A stretch of DNA of 20,928 nt from Euryarchaeota archaeon UBA13 (GTDB lineage: Archaea; Thermoplasmatota; Poseidoniia; Poseidoniales; Poseidoniaceae): assembly GCA_002495945.1 (NCBI GenBank), contig DAHU01000024.1, forward strand, positions 1 through 20,928, read 5' to 3'. The translations under genes were made by a program, and so were the position numbers. This document shows, piece after piece, positions 1 through 8,439 of this stretch. A model generated the notes under the pieces. It made no database searches and had not been told where the DNA came from. It saw only the letters and a program-made list of their open reading frames with translations. Position 1 is the stretch's first letter. Every line of letters starts with the position of its first letter.

Positions 1-2
1 TT

Positions 3-1034
3 CACAAAATTAATTTTGAGCATACAGCCACCTTTTCTGAACCGATATATCTTGAATCTGGCGAGCCAACTATTAATCCCAAATTTGTCTATCAAATAGC
101 TGGTACTTGGGACATGATTGACTATGATGGCCAACAATGCTGGATGGTGAGTGCACCGAATTCTGCATACATCCTAAAGGACAATTCAGGAATAAATAAT
201 TGGGGTCCTAAACAAAGCTGGTATGGTGAATATTTGATTACTGAACACCAATACGATTCTAGTTTCTGTGCACAATTCGGGCTCCCAATAATTTCTATCA
301 ACGAAATTTTCATTGAAGAAAACCCGAACGATCAAGGCATTATCAAAAATCCTGTTACCGCAGGTGATGAAGAAACCGTACCGATAACTGAAATTGCAAT
401 TTACGGCGTCGCCAGCTCATCTATCTTGTTGGGCCTCTTAGTGTTCATATCGAACACAGAAAGTTTGAGGATACCGCTGACTTCAGCAGGGTTGTGGATA
501 TTTGCCCTTGTCGGCAAAACACATGAAACCTCTGATGGCCGATTCCAAAGAGGTCGTTTAATTGGATACTTGACGGCAAATCCCGGGTGCCACTTTAGAG
601 CGTTAATGGCTGCCTTACAAATGAGTAATGGCCAAATTACTCACCACTTGAGATTGTTGGAAAACCAGGAGTTGATTTGGCGAATAAATGATGGTCGATT
701 CGTTCGATATTATCCTTTGAACAATTCTCTATACCCTGGCATGAATCCAGATGACCTCCCAGTGCCGCTTTTATCTCCTGACCCTAAAAGCCTTCAAGGC
801 AAGATTCTAACTCTTCTTGATGATGAACATCAAATCGGTGAATTCCCCACACAATCAGAACTTGCCAAGAAACTCGAAAAAAGCCAGCAATTAATCTCTC
901 ACCACTTGAGGACGTTACAAAAATATGGTCTCGTTGAAAAGCGTAAAATGGGAATTAAAAACCGATATAAATTGACCAAAGAGGCCTTATTCCTGTTAGA
1001 AACCGATATGGAATACATCAAGATTAGAGATTAG
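3..1034 (+). CDS. Membrane-anchored double winged-helix transcriptional regulator (5' partial)
   Basis: The reading frame is open from the first bases of the window, so the gene starts upstream and only its C-terminal part is seen. Counting from the internal Met at 114, residues 1-87 look like a non-cytoplasmic domain. Hydrophobic segments follow at about 88-112 and 118-132, then two winged-helix units at about 141-202 and 225-289. Both units carry an ArsR/MarR-like recognition helix ending in a similar pattern (ITHHLRLLENQEL and ISHHLRTLQKYGL), which points to an internal duplication. The likely role is a regulator held in the membrane that binds DNA from the cytoplasmic side and senses something outside through its N-terminal domain. 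The sensing role is inference. The end overlaps the convergent GHMP kinase gene by 11 bases. The family type is fairly sure; target and signal are unknown. Confidence 0.75.
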   Translation, partial: HKINFEHTATFSEPIYLESGEPTINPKFVYQIAGTWDMIDYDGQQCWMVSAPNSAYILKDNSGINNWGPKQSWYGEYLITEHQYDSSFCAQFGLPIISINEIFIEENPNDQGIIKNPVTAGDEETVPITEIAIYGVASSSILLGLLVFISNTESLRIPLTSAGLWIFALVGKTHETSDGRFQRGRLIGYLTANPGCHFRALMAALQMSNGQITHHLRLLENQELIWRINDGRFVRYYPLNNSLYPGMNPDDLPVPLLSPDPKSLQGKILTLLDDEHQIGEFPTQSELAKKLEKSQQLISHHLRTLQKYGLVEKRKMGIKNRYKLTKEALFLLETDMEYIKIRD

Positions 1035-1908
1035 TTTCGCTTCTGACAACACCCTCGTAATCTACCTTCCAAGGCAGATGACTCCAGCCTGTATTTTCTG
1101 CGACATCGACGATCGTTTTGATTGATGACTGGGAAGTTGCGATTACGCCTACGACTCCTCCTCCACCAGCGCCCATTGCTTTCCAAGCGGCGATTAACCC
1201 ATCATCATGTAGTTGATTCATTACATCTCGAAATGGTTCATGCAGTTCAAGACCCAATATGTCTACTCCTGCTGAGTTCATGTTCATTGCTACAGTTACG
1301 TCCTCGATTGATTCAGATACCAATGCTTTCGCCATCAACTGTCCAGCGTCTCTTATCATGTCTAAGCCCCTGATTATTTCCTTGTCACCATTCTCAAATC
1401 GATGCCAGACGCTTTTGTGTAAATCACCTGACACATGAGCAATATGGCTGTTGAATAAGAGTAATCGACTCTCCAGTAATTCAACAAACTGTGCCGAAGG
1501 AGTCAATTCTTCCACATCAACTGAATCATTTGTAAAAGTTAACTGATTAATACCACCTAATGCGCTTGCCCACTGGTCCTGTCGACCTCCTTTGTTGCCA
1601 AGAAGGGCTTCAAATTGATAAGCGACTTCGGCATTATCGAGAGGTTTTGCTGTTGCATTGGTTATAGTCGATATAAAACCGACATTCATCGCACCACTAG
1701 TCCCTAAGCCCGACCCTGTCGGCATGTCTGTTGAGTATGAGACAGAGATTTTTCGCTCATCGTCGATTACCATTTCGCAGTTTACATATTGATTGATTGC
1801 TATGTTTACTACAACACCGGACTTATGCTTGCAATATGTTGGAACATCTGTCCAGCCACCGGCTAAATCAATTCGTGATGGGGCTCTAACCTCAATCCTC
1901 CGCGCCAC
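1024..1908 (-). CDS. GHMP-family sugar kinase, fucokinase / heptose-7-phosphate kinase (HddA)-like
   Basis: This is a predicted ATP-dependent sugar kinase of 294 residues. Residues 8-23 (RAPSRIDLAGGWTDVP) match the N-terminal GHMP motif as found in fucokinases and D-glycero-D-manno-heptose 7-phosphate kinases. The glycine-rich ATP loop is PTGSGLGTSGA (63-73), the GGRQDQWASALGG segment (107-119) is typical of this sub-branch, and the C-terminal GAGGGG loop is at 246-251. The frame stays open to 2316, but that part is antisense to leuS and shows no family similarity. I therefore start at the GTG at 1908, directly before the first motif, with an AGG a few bases upstream. It would phosphorylate a sugar or sugar phosphate for NDP-sugar synthesis, in line with the nucleotidyltransferases elsewhere in the window. 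The substrate cannot be told from sequence alone. The gene is divergent from leuS. Confidence 0.8.
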   Translation of the reverse strand: MARRIEVRAPSRIDLAGGWTDVPTYCKHKSGVVVNIAINQYVNCEMVIDDERKISVSYSTDMPTGSGLGTSGAMNVGFISTITNATAKPLDNAEVAYQFEALLGNKGGRQDQWASALGGINQLTFTNDSVDVEELTPSAQFVELLESRLLLFNSHIAHVSGDLHKSVWHRFENGDKEIIRGLDMIRDAGQLMAKALVSESIEDVTVAMNMNSAGVDILGLELHEPFRDVMNQLHDDGLIAAWKAMGAGGGGVVGVIATSQSSIKTIVDVAENTGWSHLPWKVDYEGVVRSETNL

Positions 1909-1984
1909 AAAAATCCTACATTGATTCGGTTCTTGAATAGTGGGATTGAAATGGGCACCGTTAGTGGGAGCATCTGTAGCGGGT

Positions 1985-1992
1985 AGGAGGTG
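1985..1992 (+). promoter_or_regulatory. Strong Shine-Dalgarno site of leuS
   Basis: AGGAGGTG lies 5 bases before a TTG codon at 1998. It is almost fully complementary to the conserved 3' end of archaeal 16S rRNA. It decides the leuS start: the TTG gives the protein a normal LeuRS N-terminus, and there is no ATG nearby. A strong site may compensate for the weak start codon. Confidence 0.75.
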
Positions 1993-1997
1993 GTCAT

Positions 1998-4820
1998 TTG
2001 AGTTACAGTATACAAAGCGTCGATGAAGATTATTGGCAACAACGCTGGGAAGAAGAAAAAATATTTGTGGCAAAAATAAGTGATGACAAACCCTCATTTT
2101 ACTGTCTGGAAATGTACCCATACCCCTCTGGCAAAATGCACATGGGGCACGTAAGGAACTACTCCATTGGCGATGCGGTAGCGAGATACAAGCGAATGAT
2201 GGGCTTTGATGTTCTATATCCGATGGGTTTTGACTCCTTTGGAATGCCGGCCGAAAACGCAGCAATAAAAGAAGGCGGCCACCCACACGATATAACTGAA
2301 AAAAATATGGCTTCAATCACTCAACAGATTAAGCGAATGGGGTTTTCATATGATTGGAATCGAATGGTAAAGAGCCACGACCCAAATTATTACAAATGGA
2401 ATCAGTGGTTTTTCACCAAATTCTATGAAAATGGCTTGGCTTTCCAAGAATTTGCCCCTGTCAATTGGTGTGAACCATGTAATACTGTATTGGCCAATGA
2501 ACAGGTCAAGGCCGGCAGGTGTTGGCGCTGTAATGGCCCTGTTGAACAGAAAGGTATGAGTCAGTGGTTTCTCGACATTCCAAAGTATGCTCAAGAGTTA
2601 GTCGATGGACTTGACCAAATTCAATTTCCGGAGAATGTAGCAGCAATGCAAAAAGATTGGCTCGGCCGTTCTGAAGGAGCTGAAATAGCGTTTGAGATCG
2701 AAGATTCAGATGAAGTAATCACAGTTTTTACCACTAGGCCTGATACCCTATTTGGAGTCACTTTCATTACTCTAGCACCCGAACACCCACTCGCAGAAAA
2801 AATGGTATCTGGCACTGAGTTTGAAAACGAGTGGCAGACACTATATGATGAGGTATCTGTAATGGCAGAATTTGACCGAATCAAAAATATGAACAAAAAG
2901 AAAGGTGTTCCATTAGGTAAAAATGCAATTCATCCACTGACTGGAGAAAGAATTCCAATATGGTGCGGTAATTTTGTTATCGCATCTTATGGAACTGGCG
3001 CTGTTATGGCGGTACCTGCACATGATGAGAGAGACTTCGATTTTGCACAGAAATTTTCCATACCCATACGTCGCGCTCTTGTCATGTCTGAAAACGGAGA
3101 TGGTGCTGCAGAATTAAAGAAAGCAGAAACCGATTACGGGTATATGGTTAACACCGGAACGACAAAATTTGATGGCTTGTTTGGTGAACATGCAATCACC
3201 GCAGTTATCGACGAGTTAGTTGCCTTAGGTAAAGGTGAAAGAAAGCTCAACTGGAAGATACGCCCGTGGCTGATTTCAAGACAACGTTACTGGGGTACTC
3301 CGATTCCCATTATCCACTGCGACGAGTGTGGTGCAGTACCGGTCCCTGAGGAAGATTTGCCAGTTGAATTGCCGAGAGATATTGTTTTTGGCAAGGGTAA
3401 TCCATTGGAAACCTCTGCTGAATTTTTGAATGTCAAATGCCCTAAATGCGGCAAGGATGCCCGCAGAGAAACTGATACGATGGACACATTTGTCGACTCA
3501 TCGTGGTATTTCTTGCGCTATACAGATGCAACAAATAATGATGAATGTTTTTCTAAAGAAATCGCTGACCATTGGATGAACGTTGATTTCTATTGCGGTG
3601 GTATAGAACATGCGCAAATGCATCTAATTTATGCTCGTTTTTGGACAAAAGCCCTTCGTGATTTGGGGCTACATTCGGTTGATGAACCATTCAATGAATT
3701 ACTTTGCCAAGGCATGGTCAACAAATCAGCGCCTTGGTGTGAATCATGCGCGATAACCCTCAGTGTGGATCATGTTGGAATGCCTTGCCCGCAGTGTGGT
3801 GACACTTTGAATATGAGATCTGCAAAGATGAGTAAATCACTCGGAAATACTGTTTCGCCCGAAGAAATGATTGAAAAATATGGTGCTGACACCGTAAGAC
3901 TATTCATTTTGTTTGCCGCAAACCCAACCGCAGGTATGGATTGGTCAGATACTGCGCTTGAAGCCAATTATCGCGTAATGTTACAATTGAGAACAATACC
4001 CGAGACTATTCTCAATTGGGGTGACGAGGCCTCTGCAATCGATGATTGGTTGGTTGCTAGAATGAAGCAGCGGGTTGCAGAATTTAATGAGGCTATGAAC
4101 ACTTACGATCTTAGAAGGGCGGTGGAAATATCTCACTATGAACTAATCAAAGACGTCAATTGGTATACGAGAAGAGGTGGTAATAACGCTACAATCGGAC
4201 GTAGATTACTCGAATCTTGGACATACTTAATATCGGTATCAACGCCTCATTTGGCTGAAGAATGGGGACGATGTTTGGCACTAAGCAACATGGTTTCCGC
4301 TTCTGAAATGAAGACTGTGGATGATGTATCTTCTGCGGAAGAAAATATCTTGGACTACGAGTTCATTATGCGAAATGTGTTAGAAAATTCCCGTAAGATA
4401 ATGGCCATCGCTGAGAAACACCTCGATGGTAAAGCCGATAAATTAACACTGATACTTTCACCAAATTGGAAAAACCAACTGTCGAGAGAAGCCATTACTT
4501 ACCTCAACAATGGCGGTAATGTCAAGCAGTTCATTCAAGAACTAAAGCAGATGGATTTTGTTAATAATGAAAATATGGGACAAATTCTGTCTTATTGGAA
4601 CAAGAAAATGCTCTCGCAAGTTTTCAAATGGGATGACAAAGCAAAATCACTAATACTCGATTGCATAAATGAATACGAAGTGCTAAGCGCAAGAGCATCT
4701 TTCATTGCTAAGGAACTAGGCTTGTCTGAAGTCGCCGTTATCAACGCTGAAGATTACCAAGGTGGCGATGGAAGAGAAAACTCTGCATTACCACTGAGTC
4801 CGAGCATTGTCTTTGCTTGA
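1998..4820 (+). CDS. leuS: Leucyl-tRNA synthetase (bacterial-like domain order, archaeal-like C-terminus)
   Basis: Cytoplasmic class Ia enzyme that charges tRNA-Leu with leucine; 940 residues, normal length. The HIGH motif is HMGH (48-51), inside PYPSGKMHMGHVRNY, and KMSKS is at 610-614. The CP1 editing domain shows TTRPDT (245-250) and GTGAVMAVPAHDERD (332-346), so proofreading of mischarged tRNA is expected. The editing domain lies before the LISRQRYWGTPIPIIHCDEC segment, the order seen in bacterial and haloarchaeal enzymes. There are three Cys4 clusters: C158/C161/C175/C178, C441/C444/C481/C484 and C581/C584/C597/C600. The third sits just before KMSKS, where bacterial enzymes often carry a leucine-specific insertion. 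The C-terminus ends in an ALPLSPSIVF segment resembling archaeal LeuRS tails. The start is the TTG behind the strong ribosome binding site. The next gene begins in an overlapping TTGA. Confidence 0.97.
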   Translation: MSYSIQSVDEDYWQQRWEEEKIFVAKISDDKPSFYCLEMYPYPSGKMHMGHVRNYSIGDAVARYKRMMGFDVLYPMGFDSFGMPAENAAIKEGGHPHDITEKNMASITQQIKRMGFSYDWNRMVKSHDPNYYKWNQWFFTKFYENGLAFQEFAPVNWCEPCNTVLANEQVKAGRCWRCNGPVEQKGMSQWFLDIPKYAQELVDGLDQIQFPENVAAMQKDWLGRSEGAEIAFEIEDSDEVITVFTTRPDTLFGVTFITLAPEHPLAEKMVSGTEFENEWQTLYDEVSVMAEFDRIKNMNKKKGVPLGKNAIHPLTGERIPIWCGNFVIASYGTGAVMAVPAHDERDFDFAQKFSIPIRRALVMSENGDGAAELKKAETDYGYMVNTGTTKFDGLFGEHAITAVIDELVALGKGERKLNWKIRPWLISRQRYWGTPIPIIHCDECGAVPVPEEDLPVELPRDIVFGKGNPLETSAEFLNVKCPKCGKDARRETDTMDTFVDSSWYFLRYTDATNNDECFSKEIADHWMNVDFYCGGIEHAQMHLIYARFWTKALRDLGLHSVDEPFNELLCQGMVNKSAPWCESCAITLSVDHVGMPCPQCGDTLNMRSAKMSKSLGNTVSPEEMIEKYGADTVRLFILFAANPTAGMDWSDTALEANYRVMLQLRTIPETILNWGDEASAIDDWLVARMKQRVAEFNEAMNTYDLRRAVEISHYELIKDVNWYTRRGGNNATIGRRLLESWTYLISVSTPHLAEEWGRCLALSNMVSASEMKTVDDVSSAEENILDYEFIMRNVLENSRKIMAIAEKHLDGKADKLTLILSPNWKNQLSREAITYLNNGGNVKQFIQELKQMDFVNNENMGQILSYWNKKMLSQVFKWDDKAKSLILDCINEYEVLSARASFIAKELGLSEVAVINAEDYQGGDGRENSALPLSPSIVFA

Positions 4821-5323
4821 ATGTGGTAAATATGCAGCAACCGAAAATGGTAGTTAGAAAATCCATTCCTTCAACCCAATTAGCGATAATGCAGGAGAAT
4901 TTACTCAACCTTAATTATTGGCCGTTTTGGAACAAGTTTGCCAATCGTATCTTGTCGGAAAACCAAGGCGAGTTATCTGTTAATCAACGTATAGACCTGC
5001 ATCGGATTGTCGCCCGACAATTGATTGAAGATATGTGGCTGATAAGTGAAATTAACCGTGGCAATAGCCCTCAATTTGTTCAATTAGTCATGGTATGGAA
5101 AGGGCAAACTATCAATGGTAGAACAGCTGCTTTAGCAATCAAGAATTTGACTATTGACATCACTATCCTGATGGAGGATGATGGTGGTTTGGAGATAACT
5201 GCTTGGTGGGAAATCACGCGACTGAGTAAAGTACTGGCATTCGGTAACAAGGTTGCGCGACAAATCGTTAACCAAATTTTTGATGACCTAATCGAATATG
5301 GTATTAACCGCTATACAATTTGA
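4817..5323 (+). CDS. Hypothetical protein, 168 aa, downstream of leuS
   Basis: I do not recognise this protein. It is 168 residues from a TTG whose last two bases form part of the leuS stop codon (TTGA), or 163 residues from the ATG at 4832. Neither start has a clear ribosome binding site. No signal peptide or membrane helix is visible. The first half is helical, with Trp residues (YWPFWNKFANRIL). The second half alternates into a beta-rich stretch (IKNLTIDITILMEDDGGLEITAWW) and ends in an amphipathic helix. The overlap with leuS suggests translational coupling and shared transcription. A link to translation is possible only by association. Codon use looks like that of its neighbours, so I take it as a real gene. 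Confidence 0.65.
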   Translation: MNVVNMQQPKMVVRKSIPSTQLAIMQENLLNLNYWPFWNKFANRILSENQGELSVNQRIDLHRIVARQLIEDMWLISEINRGNSPQFVQLVMVWKGQTINGRTAALAIKNLTIDITILMEDDGGLEITAWWEITRLSKVLAFGNKVARQIVNQIFDDLIEYGINRYTI

Positions 5324-5393
5324 CCTACCTATCAACATAGAATCAAACATAACTAGGCGATAGTTCAAAGGTTGTCGGCATCAAGAGTATTTT

Positions 5394-6416
5394 GTGGCAA
5401 CAGATAAACAACCAAAAAATTCACGACCACAAAAACGTCAGCGGCCCAAAAGATACGGGACAACCAAAAAGGCAGTATTGCTTGAACGAAGCAAAGAATA
5501 CATCAGTGAAGTTGAAGAACGGGCCAATAACCGATTTGATAGAACTGAAAAACCAATGGGTTTTCCAGAAGACAAACTAACCCCAAGCAATCACTCTTTT
5601 GATTGGCAAAACAATCCAGTTCCACTAAAAGACGAGGAAACTCTAGCAAAATTTGTCGTTAGAAAGGGTGAATTTGGCTGGCTTGACGATGAGCGTGTAG
5701 AAGAAATCGCCAAATTTGTCGAAAACAAAAATATGACCCTCGATCAAGCATTGTCACTACGTTCAGCATTATTACAACAGAAAACAGTATACAGCCATGG
5801 CAGGTTAAAATCAAGAGCAAAAGCCTTGTTTAGGCTATACAATGAAGGTGTCAGCGTAGTTGACTTATCGAAGCGATTTGATTTCCCTCCTATGAATATT
5901 TTCCGCGTTATTCTCGGGGAGAAAAGATGGTCAAAATCTAGAATCAAAGAATGTTTGAGAGACCCAAGTAAAATGAAAAAGCGAGAGCGAGAGGAATTTG
6001 AAAAAGCCGAAGCCGCGGATAGAGTCTCGAATGTTGACCAGTCCGAAACTCACTCAAGAGCTGATTCATTTGAAGAAATTCTGGCTGATTGGTTTGAATC
6101 TAGAGGCGTCAAGATAAGACGGCAAAATGAAATGGTTGCCGAGCAGCGTCTAGAGCACGGTAGACCAATTAACACTCCAGACATCTTGTTCCTTGACCAT
6201 GTTGAAATCAACGGACAACCCGTGGCATGGATTGATGCCAAGCATTTCTATGGGGCTGATGTATCATTTCAGAGGAAAAAAATGACCAAACAAATGTCGC
6301 GTTACATCGATGAATGGGGTAGCGGAGCAGTGGTTTATCGACACGGATTCAGTGAGAATCTATTCATACCTGGTTGCTTAATGTTAGATGCAGGACTCCT
6401 TGAGTGGTTTGAATAA
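5394..6416 (+). CDS. CDIN1/C15orf41-like TPD-domain nuclease
   Basis: A 340-residue protein whose C-terminal third (about 222-340) matches the TPD domain known from human CDIN1 (C15orf41), a PD-(D/E)XK-type nuclease fold related to archaeal Holliday junction resolvases. Visible residues are E227/E228 (SFEEILADWF), TPD at 261-263, the IDAK core at 280-283 (D281, K283), Q300, and the conserved end WGSGAVVYRHGF (308-319). A helix-turn-helix-like region lies at about 150-175 (GVSVVDLSKRFDFPPMNIF). The N-terminal 60 residues are basic and probably disordered or nucleic-acid binding. The start is the GTG at 5394. All expected active-site residues are present, so it is probably an active metal-dependent DNA or RNA nuclease. 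The substrate is unknown. It faces the pantoate kinase gene tail to tail across 11 bases. Confidence 0.8.
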   Translation: MATDKQPKNSRPQKRQRPKRYGTTKKAVLLERSKEYISEVEERANNRFDRTEKPMGFPEDKLTPSNHSFDWQNNPVPLKDEETLAKFVVRKGEFGWLDDERVEEIAKFVENKNMTLDQALSLRSALLQQKTVYSHGRLKSRAKALFRLYNEGVSVVDLSKRFDFPPMNIFRVILGEKRWSKSRIKECLRDPSKMKKREREEFEKAEAADRVSNVDQSETHSRADSFEEILADWFESRGVKIRRQNEMVAEQRLEHGRPINTPDILFLDHVEINGQPVAWIDAKHFYGADVSFQRKKMTKQMSRYIDEWGSGAVVYRHGFSENLFIPGCLMLDAGLLEWFE

Positions 6417-6427
6417 TAGAATTTTAA

Positions 6428-7396
6428 TCAAGAATCGATTTCGGTAATAATCGATTGAAGACCATGCTCTGTGAATTTAGTATGGAGAAGTTCTAACTCC
6501 TCATGTAGTAACAACCTGTCAAGTGTTCGTGGTAAAATAACACAGGATATTCCAAGCATACAAAGTCTAACCCTAACATGTAATTGTAGGTCAACTGAAC
6601 GAATTATATCCCTTACAATATCGAGCAAATGCTTCCGCTCCGTTTCAAGAATTAGTCCGGATTCTTGACAGAATTTACTTGATTGTTCGAGAATTTCATT
6701 CCATCTTGAATGATTCCATGGTCCATTTTTGATGTTATTCAATGCCTTGTGACCGGCTCTGGTAATTTTCAATTGCCAATCATCATCATCGATATATTTC
6801 GAAGTATGACGGGATTCTTCAGGTTGCCATGCTAAGATTACTGGTTGCTTACATTTGAAACCCAAACTAGTTCCAGAAGCCCCAGGAGCGCCTGGTTGTA
6901 ACCTGATTTCAACACCGCCTGCATGAATTCCGAGAACGTCGCCTAAGCCCGAGCCGTTTTGCCGCTCAATCCTATGGCAGATTCGATAATATTGGTCTCT
7001 ATTTCCGCGTTTTGAATAATCACGAAACGCCATAGCGAGGGCGATTAAACCAGCAGCAGACATCCCAAAGCCTTGGCTGGTCGGTAATTCGAGATTGATT
7101 GAAATAGAAAACGATGGAGTGCTATCTATCAATTTTGCATATAATAGATCGCTGATTAAATCATGATATATCTTATCCGAACCCCTCATTGGATTCCCTT
7201 GGAAATCTGATATCATTATTTCACTGTCACTAACTTCGCCGGCTTTATCATTCACCGACATCAAAATTCTAACACCGTGTTGGATGTTTATCCCGACGCC
7301 TCTACTACCTTGATTTCTCAATAAGCGACCTTCTTTTTCTACCGTAAAAAAAAGCGTAATATGCCCACCGATGTGTGACATATACTCTTTCTCCAT
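6428..7396 (-). CDS. Pantoate kinase (archaeal CoA biosynthesis)
   Basis: Phosphorylates pantoate to 4-phosphopantoate with ATP, the first step of the archaeal route that replaces bacterial pantothenate synthetase and pantothenate kinase. The 322-residue protein has the GHMP-kinase layout of this family: GGHITLFF near the N-terminus (10-17), GSRGVGINIQHGV (30-42), the ATP loop LPTSQGFGMSAAG (104-116), and GLGDVLGIHAGGVEIR with the PGAPG turn (150-172). The start is the ATG at 7396. A second ATG at 7381 (MSHIGGHI), with GGAG upstream, would remove five residues and is a fair alternative. It lies divergently from nadC and one gene away from phosphopantothenate synthetase, the next enzyme of the same pathway, which supports the call. 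Confidence 0.9.
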   Translation of the reverse strand: MEKEYMSHIGGHITLFFTVEKEGRLLRNQGSRGVGINIQHGVRILMSVNDKAGEVSDSEIMISDFQGNPMRGSDKIYHDLISDLLYAKLIDSTPSFSISINLELPTSQGFGMSAAGLIALAMAFRDYSKRGNRDQYYRICHRIERQNGSGLGDVLGIHAGGVEIRLQPGAPGASGTSLGFKCKQPVILAWQPEESRHTSKYIDDDDWQLKITRAGHKALNNIKNGPWNHSRWNEILEQSSKFCQESGLILETERKHLLDIVRDIIRSVDLQLHVRVRLCMLGISCVILPRTLDRLLLHEELELLHTKFTEHGLQSIITEIDS

Positions 7397-7422
7397 AATA
7401 CGCCTATCAATACTACTGATTT

Positions 7423-7439
7423 GAAATATTTCATAAAAA
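7423..7439. promoter_or_regulatory. Shared AT-rich box of the divergent pantoate kinase / nadC promoter
   Basis: The 50-65 base gap between the two divergent genes holds a perfect 10-base palindrome, GAAATATTTC (7423-7432), merging into TTTCATAAAAA (7429-7439). The latter is TATA-like. It is about 26 bases upstream of 7460, close to the nadC ATG at 7462, which fits a nearly leaderless mRNA. Read on the other strand, it lies a similar distance from a start about 10 bases before the pantoate kinase ATG. A shared or overlapping promoter is inference. Confidence 0.45.
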
Positions 7440-7461
7440 TTGGTTATTGAAATCTAAATCT

Positions 7462-8439
7462 ATGGGTGTAATTGAAAATCAGGTAATCATTAGGTCAATC
7501 ATGGCCGGGAATAATTTGTTGCCTCATGATAGAGGCCACCTCTTGTGGACCGCTGAAGATGGAGTCAGCAGATTACTGCTTTCAAGCATGGACCGATGGG
7601 TTACTGCGATACTAGCAGATGATGACATCGACAGCCCAATGTATGGTTCAAGTAGCCAAATTTCAGCCTCAATCATTGCAAAAGGAGATGGTATAATTGC
7701 CGGTACCGCAATGGTTGATCATCTTATTCAAATCTGGGCGCCATCGATACAGATAAGTTGGCGTGCTTCTGATGGTAAAAAAGTATCAAATGGTGAAGAA
7801 ATCGCTAATTTAACCGGATGTCGAGACAGTATTCTCCTAGCTGAAAGAAGTATACTAAACATTCTCGGACACTTATCTGGCATCGCAACTGAGACCAAAA
7901 AATGGGCTAGTAAGGCTGCAAGGCAAGTCGCTTGCACCAGGAAAACCACATGGGGTTTATTGGACAAATGGGCGGTTCACCTCGGGGGAGGATTAACTCA
8001 CCGCCTTACAAGGAATGACGCCCTAATGATAAAAGAAAATGACCTTGCATCGATGGATGACTCCAGCGATGATAACGATAAAAAAATCGCTCAATTAATT
8101 CAGTCGTTAGAAATTGATGATGTAACATCTTTTGTTGAAATTGAAGTGAGAAATGACAAAGAAGCAATAACGGCGGCGGCAGTTTGGCAACAAACTCATG
8201 AGCAGGAGAACAAGAAATTTGTGATAATGTTAGACAATTTCGGTCCGGAGCGTTGTAAGGATGTCGTCAATCAATTAGAAAGTATGAACCTAAGAGAGGC
8301 GGTTTTACTTGAAGCAAGCGGCAATATTACCTTTGATGAGCTAGACCAGTGGTTCGAATGTGGAGTTGATGTGATCTCGACAAGCGCGATAAATCGTGGA
8401 GTTAAACCACTGGACATCTCTATGATTGTTGGTGATTGA
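7462..8439 (+). CDS. nadC: Nicotinate-nucleotide pyrophosphorylase (quinolinate phosphoribosyltransferase)
   Basis: Converts quinolinate and PRPP to nicotinate mononucleotide, CO2 and pyrophosphate in de novo NAD synthesis. From the ATG at 7462 the protein has 325 residues. The N-terminal domain contains the GDGIIAGTAM strand (75-84). The barrel domain has the PRPP/quinolinate-binding ACTRKT motif (157-162), GGGLTHRL (175-182) and the IKEND segment (190-194). The C-terminus has the usual LDNFGP and EASGNI motifs, and TSAINRGVKPLDISM. A TTG at 7447 would add five residues; the ATG suits the TATA-like box better. The protein is somewhat longer than typical NadC (about 280 residues) because of an N-terminal extension, and a later ATG at 7501 could remove part of it. 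The stop abuts the next gene without a gap, indicating an operon with phosphopantothenate synthetase. Confidence 0.93.
   Translation: MGVIENQVIIRSIMAGNNLLPHDRGHLLWTAEDGVSRLLLSSMDRWVTAILADDDIDSPMYGSSSQISASIIAKGDGIIAGTAMVDHLIQIWAPSIQISWRASDGKKVSNGEEIANLTGCRDSILLAERSILNILGHLSGIATETKKWASKAARQVACTRKTTWGLLDKWAVHLGGGLTHRLTRNDALMIKENDLASMDDSSDDNDKKIAQLIQSLEIDDVTSFVEIEVRNDKEAITAAAVWQQTHEQENKKFVIMLDNFGPERCKDVVNQLESMNLREAVLLEASGNITFDELDQWFECGVDVISTSAINRGVKPLDISMIVGD

Noticed and set aside
1909..2316. Upstream extension of the GHMP kinase reading frame
   Set aside because: It is fully or mostly antisense to leuS, contains low-complexity residues and no GHMP similarity. The first family motif follows the GTG at 1908.
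5392..5580. Second frame overlapping the start of the CDIN1-like gene
   Set aside because: It is short, Asn/Lys-rich and runs inside the better-supported gene in another frame.
7447..7461. TTG start of nadC at 7447
   Set aside because: It adds only five residues. The ATG at 7462 fits the distance from the TATA-like box and is a stronger codon, though the TTG is not excluded.
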